Notes: a model not told the origin generated them from the letters alone. A stretch of 64,000 nucleotides of DNA from Campylobacter anatolicus (GCF_018145655.1 NZ_JAGSSY010000002.1:124001-188000), one strand, 5' to 3'. Counted from the stretch's first letter, positions 8,517-17,143 are shown. Made by a program: numbers and translations.

Positions 8517-8831
8517 ATGGGAAAATACATAGAGCTTACAACAGCTAATTTTGATGTAGTTAAAGAGGGCATTGCATTGGTTGATTTTTGGGCACCTTGG
8601 TGCGGACCATGCAGGATGTTAGCACCTGTTATAGAAGAGCTTGCTGAGGATTTTGATGGCAAAGCTAAAATTTGTAAAGTAAATACAGATGAGGTTCAAG
8701 ACCTTGCGGTTGAGTTTGGCATACGCTCAATACCAACTATACTATTTTTCAAAGATGGTGAAGTGGTAGAGCAGATGGTCGGAGCTCAGTCAAAACAAGC
8801 CTTAACAGATAAGCTAAATTCACTTCTTTAA
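8517..8831 (+). CDS. trxA: thioredoxin
   Basis: 104 residues with the canonical active site WCGPC (Cys29 and Cys32), the cis-Pro segment IRSIPT and a C-terminal end typical of TrxA. It is the cytoplasmic dithiol reductant recycled by TrxB. It has its own -10 box and a strong AAGGAG site. The following gene starts on the last base of its stop region. trxB lies one gene downstream, so reductase and substrate are made together. Confidence 0.97.
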   Translation: MGKYIELTTANFDVVKEGIALVDFWAPWCGPCRMLAPVIEELAEDFDGKAKICKVNTDEVQDLAVEFGIRSIPTILFFKDGEVVEQMVGAQSKQALTDKLNSLL

Positions 8832-9283
8832 TGGCAAAAACTGATAGGAGGAGCTTGCTCCCCCTTACATATATATTTGGTTCGTTTTTTGGTGCGGCAA
8901 TGATAGCCATAGCCTTTGCTTACAATGATTATAGATTTTCAAAATTTAAATTTATAGATTTTTCACAGATGATTTTTTATGAAAAAAGTAAGATATTTAC
9001 GCCAAATCAAGACAAATATCTGCTTGTGGTATTTAGCTCAAATCAATTAGGATTAGATAAAATTTTAAAAGAGCAAAAGAGAGATCTACCGATAGTTGCG
9101 GTGGATATATTTCAAAAAAGAGAGGAGTCAAACGCGACTTTAAGTTATGTTAGCTCCGATATTAACACGATTTTAAAGCTCATTCGCACTTTAAACATCA
9201 CAAATGTTCCAAGTAGTGTTGAGATTATAAGACAAAACGGACAAATTTATAAACAATATTCGCAAATAAAAATAATAGAATAA
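8831..9283 (+). CDS. membrane-anchored protein between trxA and trxB, perhaps thioredoxin-fold
   Basis: 150 residues. One N-terminal membrane anchor lies at about 12-31 (LTYIFGSFFGAAMIAIAFAY), followed by a soluble domain of about 110 residues. Alternating strands and helices (YLLVVFSSNQLGL, LPIVAVDIF, then ITNVPSSVEII with a possible cis-Pro) hint at a thioredoxin fold. There is no CxxC, so it cannot be a classical disulfide reductase. It starts at the trxA stop and ends ten bases before trxB. In the C. jejuni order I recall, trxA and trxB are adjacent without it. Function unknown. Confidence 0.6.
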   Translation: MAKTDRRSLLPLTYIFGSFFGAAMIAIAFAYNDYRFSKFKFIDFSQMIFYEKSKIFTPNQDKYLLVVFSSNQLGLDKILKEQKRDLPIVAVDIFQKREESNATLSYVSSDINTILKLIRTLNITNVPSSVEIIRQNGQIYKQYSQIKIIE

Positions 9284-9293
9284 AGGATAAAAT

Positions 9294-10232
9294 ATGTTAG
9301 ATTTAGCAATCATCGGAGGTGGTCCAGCTGGGCTAAGTGCTGGACTTTACGCAACACGTGGCGGACTTAAAAATGTAGTTATGTTTGAAAAAGGTGAGCC
9401 AGGCGGTCAGATTACAAGTAGCTCTGAGATAGAGAACTACCCAGGGCAGAAAAAGCCTGGTGAGAGTGGATATGATTTTATGAGTACATGGTGGGAGCAG
9501 TGTAGTCACTTTGGCTTAGTGCATAAATGGGCGAATGTCGTCAGAGTGCGTCAAAATTCTGACAAGAGCTTTGAAATTTTACTTGACGGTGGCAAAAGCG
9601 AACAGGCAAAAGCGGTCATCATAGCAACTGGTTCAACTCCACGTAGAGCTGGGTTTAAAGGCGAAGATGAGTTTTTTGGGCGTGGGGTTAGCACGTGTGC
9701 TACTTGCGATGGGTTCTTTTATAAAAACAAAGAGGTTGCAGTCCTTGGCGGTGGTGATACTGCAATAGAAGAGGCGATATATCTTGCAAATATCTGCTCA
9801 AAAGTCTATGTCATACATAGGCGTGAGGGTTTTCGTGCGGCACCAACTACGCTAGAAAAAGCTCGTAAAAATAACAAAATCGAATTTATCACAAGTGCGA
9901 CTATAAATGAGGCGTATGGCGATAAGGCTGGTCTTGTAGGACTTATACTAGATACAAAAGATGGCCAACGCGATCTAAAAGTGCCTGGGATATTCACTTT
10001 TGTTGGTCTAAATGTCAATAATGAAATTTTAAAAGATGAAAACGGCAAATTTATCTGCGATATGGCAGATGGTGGTCAGATGGATGTAAATTTAAAGATG
10101 CAAACAAGTATAGCTGGACTATTTGGTGCTGGCGATATACGCAAAGACGCCCCAAAACAAGTCGTAGTTGCTGCTGGTGATGGTGCTGTGGCGGCTCTTA
10201 GTGCGATGAGCTATATAGAGAGTTTACACTAA
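9294..10232 (+). CDS. trxB: thioredoxin reductase
   Basis: 312 residues. FAD-binding [15 protein letters not shown] at the N-terminus, redox-active CATC (Cys135 and Cys138), NADPH-binding [10 protein letters not shown], and the C-terminal GAGD FAD segment. It reduces TrxA with NADPH in the cytoplasm. An AAGGA site lies before the ATG. It is the last gene of the conserved block and is followed by a hairpin terminator, after which gene content becomes accessory. Confidence 0.96.
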   Translation: MLDLAIIGGGPAGLSAGLYATRGGLKNVVMFEKGEPGGQITSSSEIENYPGQKKPGESGYDFMSTWWEQCSHFGLVHKWANVVRVRQNSDKSFEILLDGGKSEQAKAVIIATGSTPRRAGFKGEDEFFGRGVSTCATCDGFFYKNKEVAVLGGGDTAIEEAIYLANICSKVYVIHRREGFRAAPTTLEKARKNNKIEFITSATINEAYGDKAGLVGLILDTKDGQRDLKVPGIFTFVGLNVNNEILKDENGKFICDMADGGQMDVNLKMQTSIAGLFGAGDIRKDAPKQVVVAAGDGAVAALSAMSYIESLH

Positions 10233-10238
10233 AATTAT

Positions 10239-10285
10239 ATTAGTCTATTTTTATTAAAACATAGAGATAGACTAATTTATTATTT
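10239..10285 (+). terminator. terminator after trxB
   Basis: ATTAGTCTAT (10239-10248) pairs perfectly with ATAGACTAAT (10267-10276) over 10 bp around an 18-base loop and is followed by a T-rich tail (TTATTATTTTT). It closes the trxA-trxB transcript. Confidence 0.6.
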
Positions 10286-10496
10286 TTAGTATAATAGTCT
10301 TAGTTTGATTATAAAAGTTGTTGTGTGTTTAATGACGATATTGTGGGCTTATTTCCACAAAAAAACATTGCATTATATGTTTTTTGTGGCTGAGTATTAG
10401 TTAAGTAAAAATACAAAATATAAAATATTTATTACTAAATTTTTAATTTAATAATTATGAAAAATTATAAAGTCATATTAATTGTTTAGCCTATTC

Positions 10497-10593
10497 TTAG
10501 TTTGCATAAGGTAAAGCCGGGCAAGTCAGCTCCTTGCTATTTGATTAGGATTTTAGCCTTCCTTTTTTACTAAGCTTTTATTATGCGAACTAA
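10497..10593. other. inverted-repeat element: candidate structured RNA or MITE-like element
   Basis: The gene-free stretch 10286-10629 contains this element. TTAGTTTGCATAA (10497-10509) is the inverse of TTATGCGAACTAA (10581-10593): 13 bp with a single difference that would be a G-U pair in RNA. Inside is a smaller hairpin (GCAAG, seven-base loop, CTTGC; about 10521-10537), and this part is richer in G and C than the DNA around it. I do not recognise it as 4.5S, 6S, tmRNA or a known riboswitch. No target-site duplication is visible, so a MITE is not proven either. Confidence 0.4.
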
Positions 10594-10860
10594 CACTTTA
10601 ATAGGTTCTTTGTTTTAATTCTATGGGAAATGGCTTTATTTAACTTAGAAAAAACTAATTGCAATAATAAATTAAGTATGCTAATTTCTTATGCACCTTG
10701 CGAGCATTGTGCTTCTTTGATAATCTTTTTTAAAAGAGTATCTAAGGTATTTTACTTAGATACTCTTACTAGTTCAAACGGTTTAAAACTGTTAGCTAAT
10801 GCAGGTATAAAGTGCATTAAATTAGATGAAGATAGATTTAAAAATTACAATCTTTTTTAG
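10594..10860 (+). pseudogene. C-terminal remnant of a cytidine/deoxycytidylate deaminase-like protein
   Basis: The readable part (ATG at 10630, 76 residues) carries APCEHCASLI, the zinc-binding PCxxC motif of the deaminase superfamily, then a KVFYLD strand and a GLKLLANAGIKCIKLDE end that fits dCMP deaminases. The upstream His-Ala-Glu motif that supplies the third zinc ligand and the proton shuttle is missing; the in-frame residues before the ATG (LWEMALFN) look like a damaged HAEMNA-type segment. There is no ribosome site. The 3' end overlaps the convergent gene by 23 bases. It is probably a decayed import, phage-like enzymes being the closest memory. Confidence 0.45.
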
Positions 10861-11221
10861 TTACACTAAATTGAAATCTTTCAGTAAGACTTTTATTTAT
10901 ATATGTGCTAATCATCTTACCTGTACCTACTTTTGATAACCAAACCTTTGTCTCTGGAAATGAACACATAGCACGTTTTACCTTAGGTTTATCTAATTTT
11001 TCAATTTTTTTAAAAAGCTCATCAGAAGTAACGTAAATAAACTCTATAGCGTTGTTTACACACGAAATACCTATACCCGTAGTATAATCATCTACTTTTA
11101 CAGGAGATTTGGAATTCATTTCTTCAATAAATTTCTTTATTTCAGGATAATTACAGGCATCATACCCATAAGATTGCACGTAGGCAGATAAAAGTGTTAA
11201 AATTACTAAGAATTTTTTCAT
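10838..11221 (-). CDS. secreted four-cysteine protein, paralogue 1
   Basis: 127 residues with a Sec signal peptide (MKKFLVILTLLSAYVQSYG, cleavage near 19-20). The mature part has exactly four cysteines, at 23, 54, 86 and 125. The upstream neighbour has four mature cysteines at 25, 56, 88 and 127, so both proteins have spacings of 31, 32 and 39. Shared segments are SCVN, SVG/KVG, and an ER...SVT...C end. These facts point to tandem duplication and two conserved disulfides. I do not recognise the family. The start is ATG, with AAGGA upstream. Its end overlaps the deaminase remnant. Confidence 0.7.
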   Translation of the reverse strand: MKKFLVILTLLSAYVQSYGYDACNYPEIKKFIEEMNSKSPVKVDDYTTGIGISCVNNAIEFIYVTSDELFKKIEKLDKPKVKRAMCSFPETKVWLSKVGTGKMISTYINKSLTERFQFSVTKKDCNF

Positions 11222-11245
11222 TGTATTCCTTTTAATTATTGGTGT

Positions 11246-11650
11246 TTAAAAACCAGGTATAAGTTTTTTACATTCATCGTATGTTACACTATCTCTGTAT
11301 CTTTCAATAAAATCTTCATCCAGAAATCTATCAGTAAGTTTACCTACAGATGATAACAAATTTTTTTCAGCCAGATTCATCGTTAAACACGAAGTATCTT
11401 CACCACTTAAGTTATCCCGGATTTTAAGAAATTCAAGAAACTCTTTAGAAGCAATATAGGTTCTTTCATAATTACTATTTACACACGAAGCAAGGACAAA
11501 AGAAAAATATCCATCCAACTTTACAGAAGCTTCAGAGTTAGCTATTTTTAGTTCTTTTCTAATTGCAGGATTATCACAAGTATTTTTATAACGAGTATCA
11601 GCAAAAGAGCACATAGATAAAAGCACTAAGATTGTCATAAATTTTTTCAT
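11246..11650 (-). CDS. secreted four-cysteine protein, paralogue 2
   Basis: 134 residues with signal peptide MKKFMTILVLLSMCSFA. Mature cysteines lie at 25, 56, 88 and 127, the same spacing as paralogue 1, while the overall sequence has diverged strongly. Apart from cysteines, the common residues are VKxDxY, SCVN, the Leu-Ser-x-Val-Gly segment and ERxxxSVT. It is first in a two-gene unit, 24 bases before paralogue 1, and has an AAGGA-type site. No lipobox is seen, so both are probably soluble periplasmic or secreted proteins. No function can be assigned. Confidence 0.7.
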   Translation of the reverse strand: MKKFMTILVLLSMCSFADTRYKNTCDNPAIRKELKIANSEASVKLDGYFSFVLASCVNSNYERTYIASKEFLEFLKIRDNLSGEDTSCLTMNLAEKNLLSSVGKLTDRFLDEDFIERYRDSVTYDECKKLIPGF

Positions 11651-11756
11651 TATGTATCCTTTAAAATGGTTTATAAAAATATATCTAATTTAACATTTTA
11701 ATCACTTTTATAAATTTACTAATTTTTAATAAAATTTAAACTTAAAAGGAGTGTAA

Positions 11757-11921
11757 ATGAACTTACAAGAGACACTCAATATAATCAATAAGTATCTAAA
11801 AATTTCAAAAGACTCTAAATGCTTAAATTTTTTGAGAAAATTTAGCCAAATTTATCCCATGTATTACCCTTATCTTGTTTTCGTTTCAAGCTCTCTTGTT
11901 AAATTTTCACATTTTACTTAA
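11757..11921 (+). CDS. 54-residue ORF with strong ribosome site
   Basis: This short ORF lies in the 11651-12014 gap. It begins with ATG eight bases after AAAAGGAG, one of the better Shine-Dalgarno sequences in the window, and starts MNLQETLNIINKYLKIS. The first half reads like a helical cytoplasmic N-terminus; the second half (PMYYPYLVFVSSSLV) is hydrophobic. It may be an intact small protein or the start of a gene cut short by a frameshift, because nothing coding follows before the convergent methyltransferase. I see nothing else in this gap. Confidence 0.35.
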   Translation: MNLQETLNIINKYLKISKDSKCLNFLRKFSQIYPMYYPYLVFVSSSLVKFSHFT

Positions 11922-12014
11922 GTGCTTTAAACTACTTTGGGTTACGTATTTTCATTGCTTATTATCGCTTACTGGATATCCTAGAAAATATAAGTTTTAA
12001 GAGATTTTTAGCTA

Positions 12015-13112
12015 TTAAATTTTTGGCTTTTTAAGCACATAAAGTAGCTCTTTGACGTGCAGATTACGATTTTTAAGATTGCGACTACCACGAAAAACGT
12101 TGTATTTTTGCTCTAGTTTTTGAGTTTTGCCAAATTTGGATAAATTTTTCGCAAAACTCTCTTGTGAGATGAAACCTTCTGAGTTAAATGAGATGATTAT
12201 AATACGAGCTTTTAAATTTGATATAAGTTCAAAAAATGCCTCCTGTGCGTTTGCTCTTTGATTATATATGGACTTATTCCAGCCCTTTTGTATGCCAGAA
12301 ATTCGTGAGATCTCAGTTGGCTCAATATTTGAAGCTATTAAATTTAACATAAAGTAGTTTGAGCCGTAAGGGTGCTGGTTATAAGGTGGATCAAGGTAAC
12401 AAACATCAACTACATCTAGCTCCTTTGCAAGGGTGTTTGCATCTTTTTGCTCTACGTAAAATGGCACATTAAAGTTTGAAAATATCGGCTTGATGAGCTT
12501 TATATCTTTAGTTATGCGTTTTAAGGCATTTTGACCTTCTCCACCAAATTGCCCTATGCCTTGGCGGTTTTTATAAAATCCTTTAAATATCCCACTCGTG
12601 TTTGAATGCACACTAGCTAGATAAAGTAGCGGTGCTATGAAAAATTTCTGTATATCAAGCTCAAGCTCATCTATCAAATTTCTTGCTGTATCAATGTAGG
12701 TTGCGTTACGGTGGGTGTAGAAGACTCGATCATCTTTTGTGATATTGCTTTCATCTTTTGGTGCGTAAAGGCGAGTAATGAAGCCATCTTTTAAATTTAG
12801 CTCTATTTTTTCAGCTAGAGTGATAAAATTATCATCTATCTTGCTTAAAAGTTCGTTATTTGGGTTGCTTAGGTAGCACTCGTTTGTGATTTTAGAGTAT
12901 AACTCAAGGTCGTTTGCGACTAAAAAATTTGCATGTTGTTTGAGATATCTTGCTACCACACCAGAACCTGAAAAAAGATCAACACAGCTTAGTTTATCCT
13001 TTTTTAGCTCATCTTTTGCATATTTTATGCCTTGTGCGATAAAATTTAAAAGTGAGCGTTTGTTGCCAAGATAAGTTAAAATTTGCTCTTTTAAAAAGGG
13101 TTGATTTTCCAC
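12015..13112 (-). CDS. orphan N6-adenine DNA methyltransferase (CtsM-like)
   Basis: Read from GTG at 13112 it is 365 residues. GGA lies nine bases before the GTG, and the upstream in-frame extension runs into dapB and is hydrophobic nonsense, so it is rejected. SAM motif DLFSGSG is at about 45-51 and the catalytic DPPY at about 241-244, with LTYLGNKRSLL near the N-terminus, the layout of D12-class adenine methyltransferases. No restriction enzyme gene is adjacent. From memory it resembles C. jejuni Cj0208 (CtsM), an orphan enzyme reported to modify RAATTY and to mark self DNA for natural transformation. The specificity here is inferred only from that resemblance. Confidence 0.7.
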   Translation of the reverse strand: MENQPFLKEQILTYLGNKRSLLNFIAQGIKYAKDELKKDKLSCVDLFSGSGVVARYLKQHANFLVANDLELYSKITNECYLSNPNNELLSKIDDNFITLAEKIELNLKDGFITRLYAPKDESNITKDDRVFYTHRNATYIDTARNLIDELELDIQKFFIAPLLYLASVHSNTSGIFKGFYKNRQGIGQFGGEGQNALKRITKDIKLIKPIFSNFNVPFYVEQKDANTLAKELDVVDVCYLDPPYNQHPYGSNYFMLNLIASNIEPTEISRISGIQKGWNKSIYNQRANAQEAFFELISNLKARIIIISFNSEGFISQESFAKNLSKFGKTQKLEQKYNVFRGSRNLKNRNLHVKELLYVLKKPKI

Positions 13113-13218
13113 TAAATTTCCAAATTTTTTGCTTATTATAGCTTTATTGGCTTTCAAATGCAAACGGCTTTTTATGAAAAATATGCTAAATTTAGCTAAA
13201 AATTTGTAAAGGATGAAA

Positions 13219-13983
13219 ATGATAAGAGTTGGTTTGCATGGGGCTAGTGGCAAGATGGGGCAGATGATAGCTAAATGTTTAAAAGATAGCAAAGATGCAG
13301 TTTTAAGTGTAGCTTATACTATTGAGCCATTAGGATATGAGCTAAAGGGTGTAATAGTTACGAGCGAGTTAAGCGATCTTTTTGATAACTGTGATGTTGT
13401 GATAGATTTTACGATAAAACAAGGAGCTATAAATTTAATCAACTACGCACGAACTAATCCAAAACCACTAGTTATCGGCACAACAGGGCTAGGAGAGGAG
13501 GGGCTAAGCCTGATAAACTCAGCTGCAAACACTATGCCGATACTATATGCTACAAATATGAGTCTAGGTGTCGCTGTGCTAAACCGTCTAGCGGCTCTAG
13601 CCTCAAAGGCTCTGCGTGAGTTTGACATAGAAATAGTTGAACAACACCATAGACACAAAAAGGATGCTCCAAGTGGTACGGCTCTGACACTAGCTCAGCA
13701 CGTCGCAAAGGCTCGTGAGCTAAATTTAAAAGATGTAATTGTAACTAGCAGAGATGGACTAGTAGGTGAGCGAAGCCGTGACGAGATAGCTGTCTTTGCG
13801 GTGCGTGGCGGAGACGTGGTTGGTAGACACACGATAGGCTTTTACAATGACGGCGAGTTTATAGAGCTAAATCATACTGCTACAAGTAGGGCGACATTTG
13901 CCAAAGGTGCGATAAAAGCGGCGGTGTGGGTAAGTAAGCAACAGAGCGGACTTTACGGTATTGATGATTGTTTGGGGCTTTAA
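13219..13983 (+). CDS. dapB: 4-hydroxy-tetrahydrodipicolinate reductase
   Basis: DapB acts in the diaminopimelate/lysine pathway for peptidoglycan. NAD(P)-binding [11 protein letters not shown] opens the protein, with VIGTTGL, the catalytic [16 protein letters not shown] (His and Lys) and the C-terminal [17 protein letters not shown]. About 254 residues is normal. The ATG at 13219 lies six bases after AAAGGA and is preferred over the ATG at 13213, which would overlap the ribosome site. It is followed 55 bases later by purF; dapB-purF is also the pair I recall in C. jejuni. Confidence 0.95.
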   Translation: MIRVGLHGASGKMGQMIAKCLKDSKDAVLSVAYTIEPLGYELKGVIVTSELSDLFDNCDVVIDFTIKQGAINLINYARTNPKPLVIGTTGLGEEGLSLINSAANTMPILYATNMSLGVAVLNRLAALASKALREFDIEIVEQHHRHKKDAPSGTALTLAQHVAKARELNLKDVIVTSRDGLVGERSRDEIAVFAVRGGDVVGRHTIGFYNDGEFIELNHTATSRATFAKGAIKAAVWVSKQQSGLYGIDDCLGL

Positions 13984-14038
13984 ATTTAGTAAATTTGAGC
14001 TAAAATCTACAAGTAATAAATTTAAAAAGGCGATATAA

Positions 14039-15376
14039 ATGTGTGCGATAGTAGGAGTGATAAACTCAAAAGATGCAGCTAAAACTGCGTATTATGCGTT
14101 GTTTGCAATGCAACATAGGGGACAGGAGTCAAGTGGCATCAGTGCAAATGACAAGGGCGAAATACGAACGATAAAAAACCGTGGACTTGTAACAGAGGTC
14201 TTTAGTAAGGATAGTTTTGAGACATTAAAAGGCGATATGGCGATAGGTCATAACCGCTACTCAACCGCTGGTAGCGACTCTATCCTAGACGCACAGCCTA
14301 TATTTGCTAACTACGCACTAGGCTCTATCTCGCTCGTGCATAATGGAAATTTAATAAATAAAGATGAGGTGCGTGAAGAGCTTATTAAAAATGGTGCGAT
14401 ATTTCAATCAAATATGGATACTGAAAATATCATTCACTTAATCGCACAAAATCATAGCGAACACTTACAAGATCGTATAGTATATGCACTTAGCAAGATA
14501 GTTGGGGCGTATTGTCTTATCATTCAGTCTCGCCATAAAGTCTTTGTGATACGCGATAAATTTGGAGTGCGTCCACTCTCACTTGGACGACTTAAAGACG
14601 GCGGATATATCGTAGCGAGTGAGACTTGTGCGTTTGATCTAGTCGGTGCTGAGTTTATCCGTGAGGTAAGACCTGGTGAGATGATGGTGTTTGAACATAA
14701 CAAAGATGAGTTTGATAGTATTCAACTCTTTGAGCCTGATAGTAGGATTTGTGCATTCGAGTATATTTACTTTGCACGTCCTGATAGCGTGATAGACGAT
14801 AAAAACGTTTATGAGATACGTAAAAAGATGGGCGCTGCCCTTGCTCGTCAAAGTAAAGTAGATGCGGACTTTGTCATACCTGTGCCAGATAGTGGTGTGC
14901 CAGCTGCTTTGGGATATGCTCAACAAAGCGGACTGCCGTTTGAAGCGGCTATCGTGCGTAACCACTATGTGGGGCGGACGTTTATCGAGCCGACACAGGA
15001 GATGAGAAATTTAAAGGTCAAACTAAAGCTAAATCCTATGAGTAGTGTTTTAAATGGTAAAAGCATAGTTGTTGTAGATGATAGTATAGTGCGTGGAACA
15101 ACTAGTAAAAGGATAGTGGAGTTACTTCGCCATGCTGGAGCTAAGAAGATCCATTTTCGTGTGGCGTGTCCTGAGCTTAAATTTCCTGAGCGTTATGGCA
15201 TAGATACGCCAAGCTTTACTGAACTAATCAGTGCAAATATGAGTAAAGATGACGTGTGTCGCTATATCGGTGCTGATAGCTTGGAGTTTTTAGGAATTGA
15301 AGAGTTAGTAAAAAGTATAGGCGATGAGCGTAAATACTCGCTTGTTAGCTTTGATGGAGATTATTTTATTAAGTGA
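14039..15376 (+). CDS. purF: amidophosphoribosyltransferase
   Basis: First committed enzyme of purine synthesis, making phosphoribosylamine from PRPP and glutamine. The N-terminal Cys2 nucleophile is exposed after Met removal (MCAIVGV). The glutaminase core follows with HNRYSTAG and HNGNL, and the C-terminal phosphoribosyltransferase domain has the PRPP loop VVVDDSIVRGTTSKR near residue 343. The length is 445 residues. No propeptide is present, as in Gram-negative forms. The last four bases (GTGA) overlap the next start. Confidence 0.96.
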   Translation: MCAIVGVINSKDAAKTAYYALFAMQHRGQESSGISANDKGEIRTIKNRGLVTEVFSKDSFETLKGDMAIGHNRYSTAGSDSILDAQPIFANYALGSISLVHNGNLINKDEVREELIKNGAIFQSNMDTENIIHLIAQNHSEHLQDRIVYALSKIVGAYCLIIQSRHKVFVIRDKFGVRPLSLGRLKDGGYIVASETCAFDLVGAEFIREVRPGEMMVFEHNKDEFDSIQLFEPDSRICAFEYIYFARPDSVIDDKNVYEIRKKMGAALARQSKVDADFVIPVPDSGVPAALGYAQQSGLPFEAAIVRNHYVGRTFIEPTQEMRNLKVKLKLNPMSSVLNGKSIVVVDDSIVRGTTSKRIVELLRHAGAKKIHFRVACPELKFPERYGIDTPSFTELISANMSKDDVCRYIGADSLEFLGIEELVKSIGDERKYSLVSFDGDYFIK

Positions 15377-16065
15377 GATTTTTAAAAAATTTATTTATCA
15401 CTTTGATAGTGGCGTTTGTCTTTTTAGGCTGTGCGGCTAAAACTCAGCATAAAAAAGAGTATGAGATAACTTGGACCGCTTTTGTTGATAATGACGGCAT
15501 AAAACGTGAAGTGGGGTTTATTGAGAGATTAAATTTAATAGATAACAAAAACATGGCTAGTAACGGTGTAGCATTGGTACGAGAGATAGGAGCGTTTGCT
15601 AACACTAAACTTGGCGATATGTATAATATTGCTAAAAATAGAGCAAATATCATTATAAATTTAGATACGAATGTGAGCGTTAATCCAAACTCAAAAGCTG
15701 ATGTAGCCGCATTAAAAACGACTAAAGCCATTAAATTTTATGAGTTTGGCGGAGGAATTGTAGAGAGCGTATTGTATAGTTCAGACAGTAGCGTGTGTGC
15801 TGAGTTGCTAAGCGGTAAGTTTATAAACTCACTAAGTATTACGAATTATTATAAGAGAAATGATGGATATTTTACAAATTTAATACAGACAAAGATGAGC
15901 AAAAAGGGTGCAAAGATCAGCAAATTTGAGTTAAGCTACGATATGCGAGATAGCGATATGCTACAAAAAGTAAAAGAGTTTGCAAAAAGTAAAAGAGCTA
16001 AAATGCTCTTTGATAATGATATAAAAAAGCAAGGTCGCCTTTTAGCAGTGCTTTGTAGTCTTTAA
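15373..16065 (+). CDS. lipoprotein of unknown function
   Basis: 230 residues starting at GTG 15373 inside the purF stop (GTGA). The signal (LFITLIVAFVFLGC) ends with a lipobox Cys near residue 19. The mature part is mixed alpha/beta with many Lys and Asn and no known motif. It is coupled translationally to purF but has no evident functional link. It converges on the DUF2393-type gene and overlaps it by four bases. Confidence 0.6.
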   Translation: MRFLKNLFITLIVAFVFLGCAAKTQHKKEYEITWTAFVDNDGIKREVGFIERLNLIDNKNMASNGVALVREIGAFANTKLGDMYNIAKNRANIIINLDTNVSVNPNSKADVAALKTTKAIKFYEFGGGIVESVLYSSDSSVCAELLSGKFINSLSITNYYKRNDGYFTNLIQTKMSKKGAKISKFELSYDMRDSDMLQKVKEFAKSKRAKMLFDNDIKKQGRLLAVLCSL

Positions 16066-16613
16066 TGGCAGTATAGCTTTGTGATATTCATACCTTTTTT
16101 AAAGTATGGCGGATATGGCATATTGACACTAAAATTTATACTTTTGTTACGTGGCAAGTCTCTTACGATTATAAATTTTTGCTCAACTGTATTTGGTCTA
16201 GCATTCGCGTCATCTTTTTTAAACCATGAGAAAAAACTCATACCGCTTGGTTTAAAAAACGATTCGCCGTCCATATTATCCTTGCCTAACACTTGATTGA
16301 CTAATTTAACTTCTAAGGTGCATTGACTTATCATAAATTTACCTACATTTCGGACATTTCCACGAAATGTAATGCTTTCGTTTCTTAGTATTCGCTCACT
16401 TGTTACATTTTCTAAAACACCTTTTTTTGTGTATTTATCAAGCACCAACATCAAAAAAATGCAAAGCGTTGTAGAAACTAAGATGTTTGTCAAAAGAAGT
16501 GATAAAAATAGTTTTTTTTCGGCTTTAAGTGATAATATAAAAAATAGTATTGATAGTAGTACAATTATAAAAATAACGATAATATGGACGATAGTAAAGT
16601 AGTTTGCACTCAT
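16062..16613 (-). CDS. DUF2393-type membrane protein, copy 2
   Basis: About 183 residues from the ATG that overlaps the upstream stop (TGATG). A GTG nine bases earlier is possible but less likely. Two membrane helices at about 8-28 and 36-58 are followed by a soluble beta-rich domain (FRGNVRNVGKFMISQCTLEVKLVN, shown here only as RGNVRNVGKF and QCTLEVKL) of the kind seen in DUF2393 proteins of this phylum. It is translated right after a similar protein, so the two probably work as a pair. Function unknown. Confidence 0.6.
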   Translation of the reverse strand: MSANYFTIVHIIVIFIIVLLSILFFILSLKAEKKLFLSLLLTNILVSTTLCIFLMLVLDKYTKKGVLENVTSERILRNESITFRGNVRNVGKFMISQCTLEVKLVNQVLGKDNMDGESFFKPSGMSFFSWFKKDDANARPNTVEQKFIIVRDLPRNKSINFSVNMPYPPYFKKGMNITKLYCH

Positions 16614-17143
16614 CAAAAACACTCCGCTTTTTTAGTTATATTATAATCAATAAAGGCAAAATCATCAACAAATTCTTTGACCTGTATTGTTTGGCTTGGT
16701 TTAAAAACTTCATCTAGTATAATCGTCTTTTTCGCAAAAGGGTTAAGCGAGTTAATAAAATTTCTATTTTTATTTGCCGATCCTAGATAAAATCCAAGGT
16801 ATATTTTGCATATATTTAATGTTTTATGCGATTTATTTGTTATGTTAAAATCTATAAGTAAAGAATTTGAATATTTTAGTTGTTTTTTGTAAATTTTACT
16901 TATACTAACAGGTCTTAATTGCTCGTTTAGCTCCAAATTTACATAATAAATTCCTATAAAAAATGCTATAACTGAGAACAAAATGAGCAAAAACCCAAAT
17001 TGCCACCAAGTTTTTGATGCTAAAAATACACTAACAAATATTAAAAATATAAGAGCTAGCAACACCCAACTATATGCTAAAAAATCTATAGCTTGAGCAT
17101 TTGCAAGGGCAAAAAGTATGCTCTGTCTTATATTATCTATCAT
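16613..17143 (-). CDS. DUF2393-type membrane protein, copy 1
   Basis: 176 residues with two hydrophobic segments (about 24-43 and 48-67) and a C-terminal domain with [18 protein letters not shown], the 'new stress on added polar partner' type of beta sandwich seen in its neighbour. It shares size and layout with the gene downstream, suggesting an old duplication. Its start overlaps the end of hisIE by 11 bases, so it is carried on the hisIE transcript. No catalytic residues are visible. Confidence 0.6.
   Translation of the reverse strand: MIDNIRQSILFALANAQAIDFLAYSWVLLALIFLIFVSVFLASKTWWQFGFLLILFSVIAFFIGIYYVNLELNEQLRPVSISKIYKKQLKYSNSLLIDFNITNKSHKTLNICKIYLGFYLGSANKNRNFINSLNPFAKKTIILDEVFKPSQTIQVKEFVDDFAFIDYNITKKAECF

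Noticed and set aside
10497-10593. Retron ncRNA with its complementary ends
   Set aside because: No reverse transcriptase gene lies anywhere near, and the element is short for a retron.
13113-13292. Longer start of the methyltransferase at 13292
   Set aside because: The extra 60 residues overlap dapB and its promoter, are not protein-like, and GTG at 13112 has a ribosome site.
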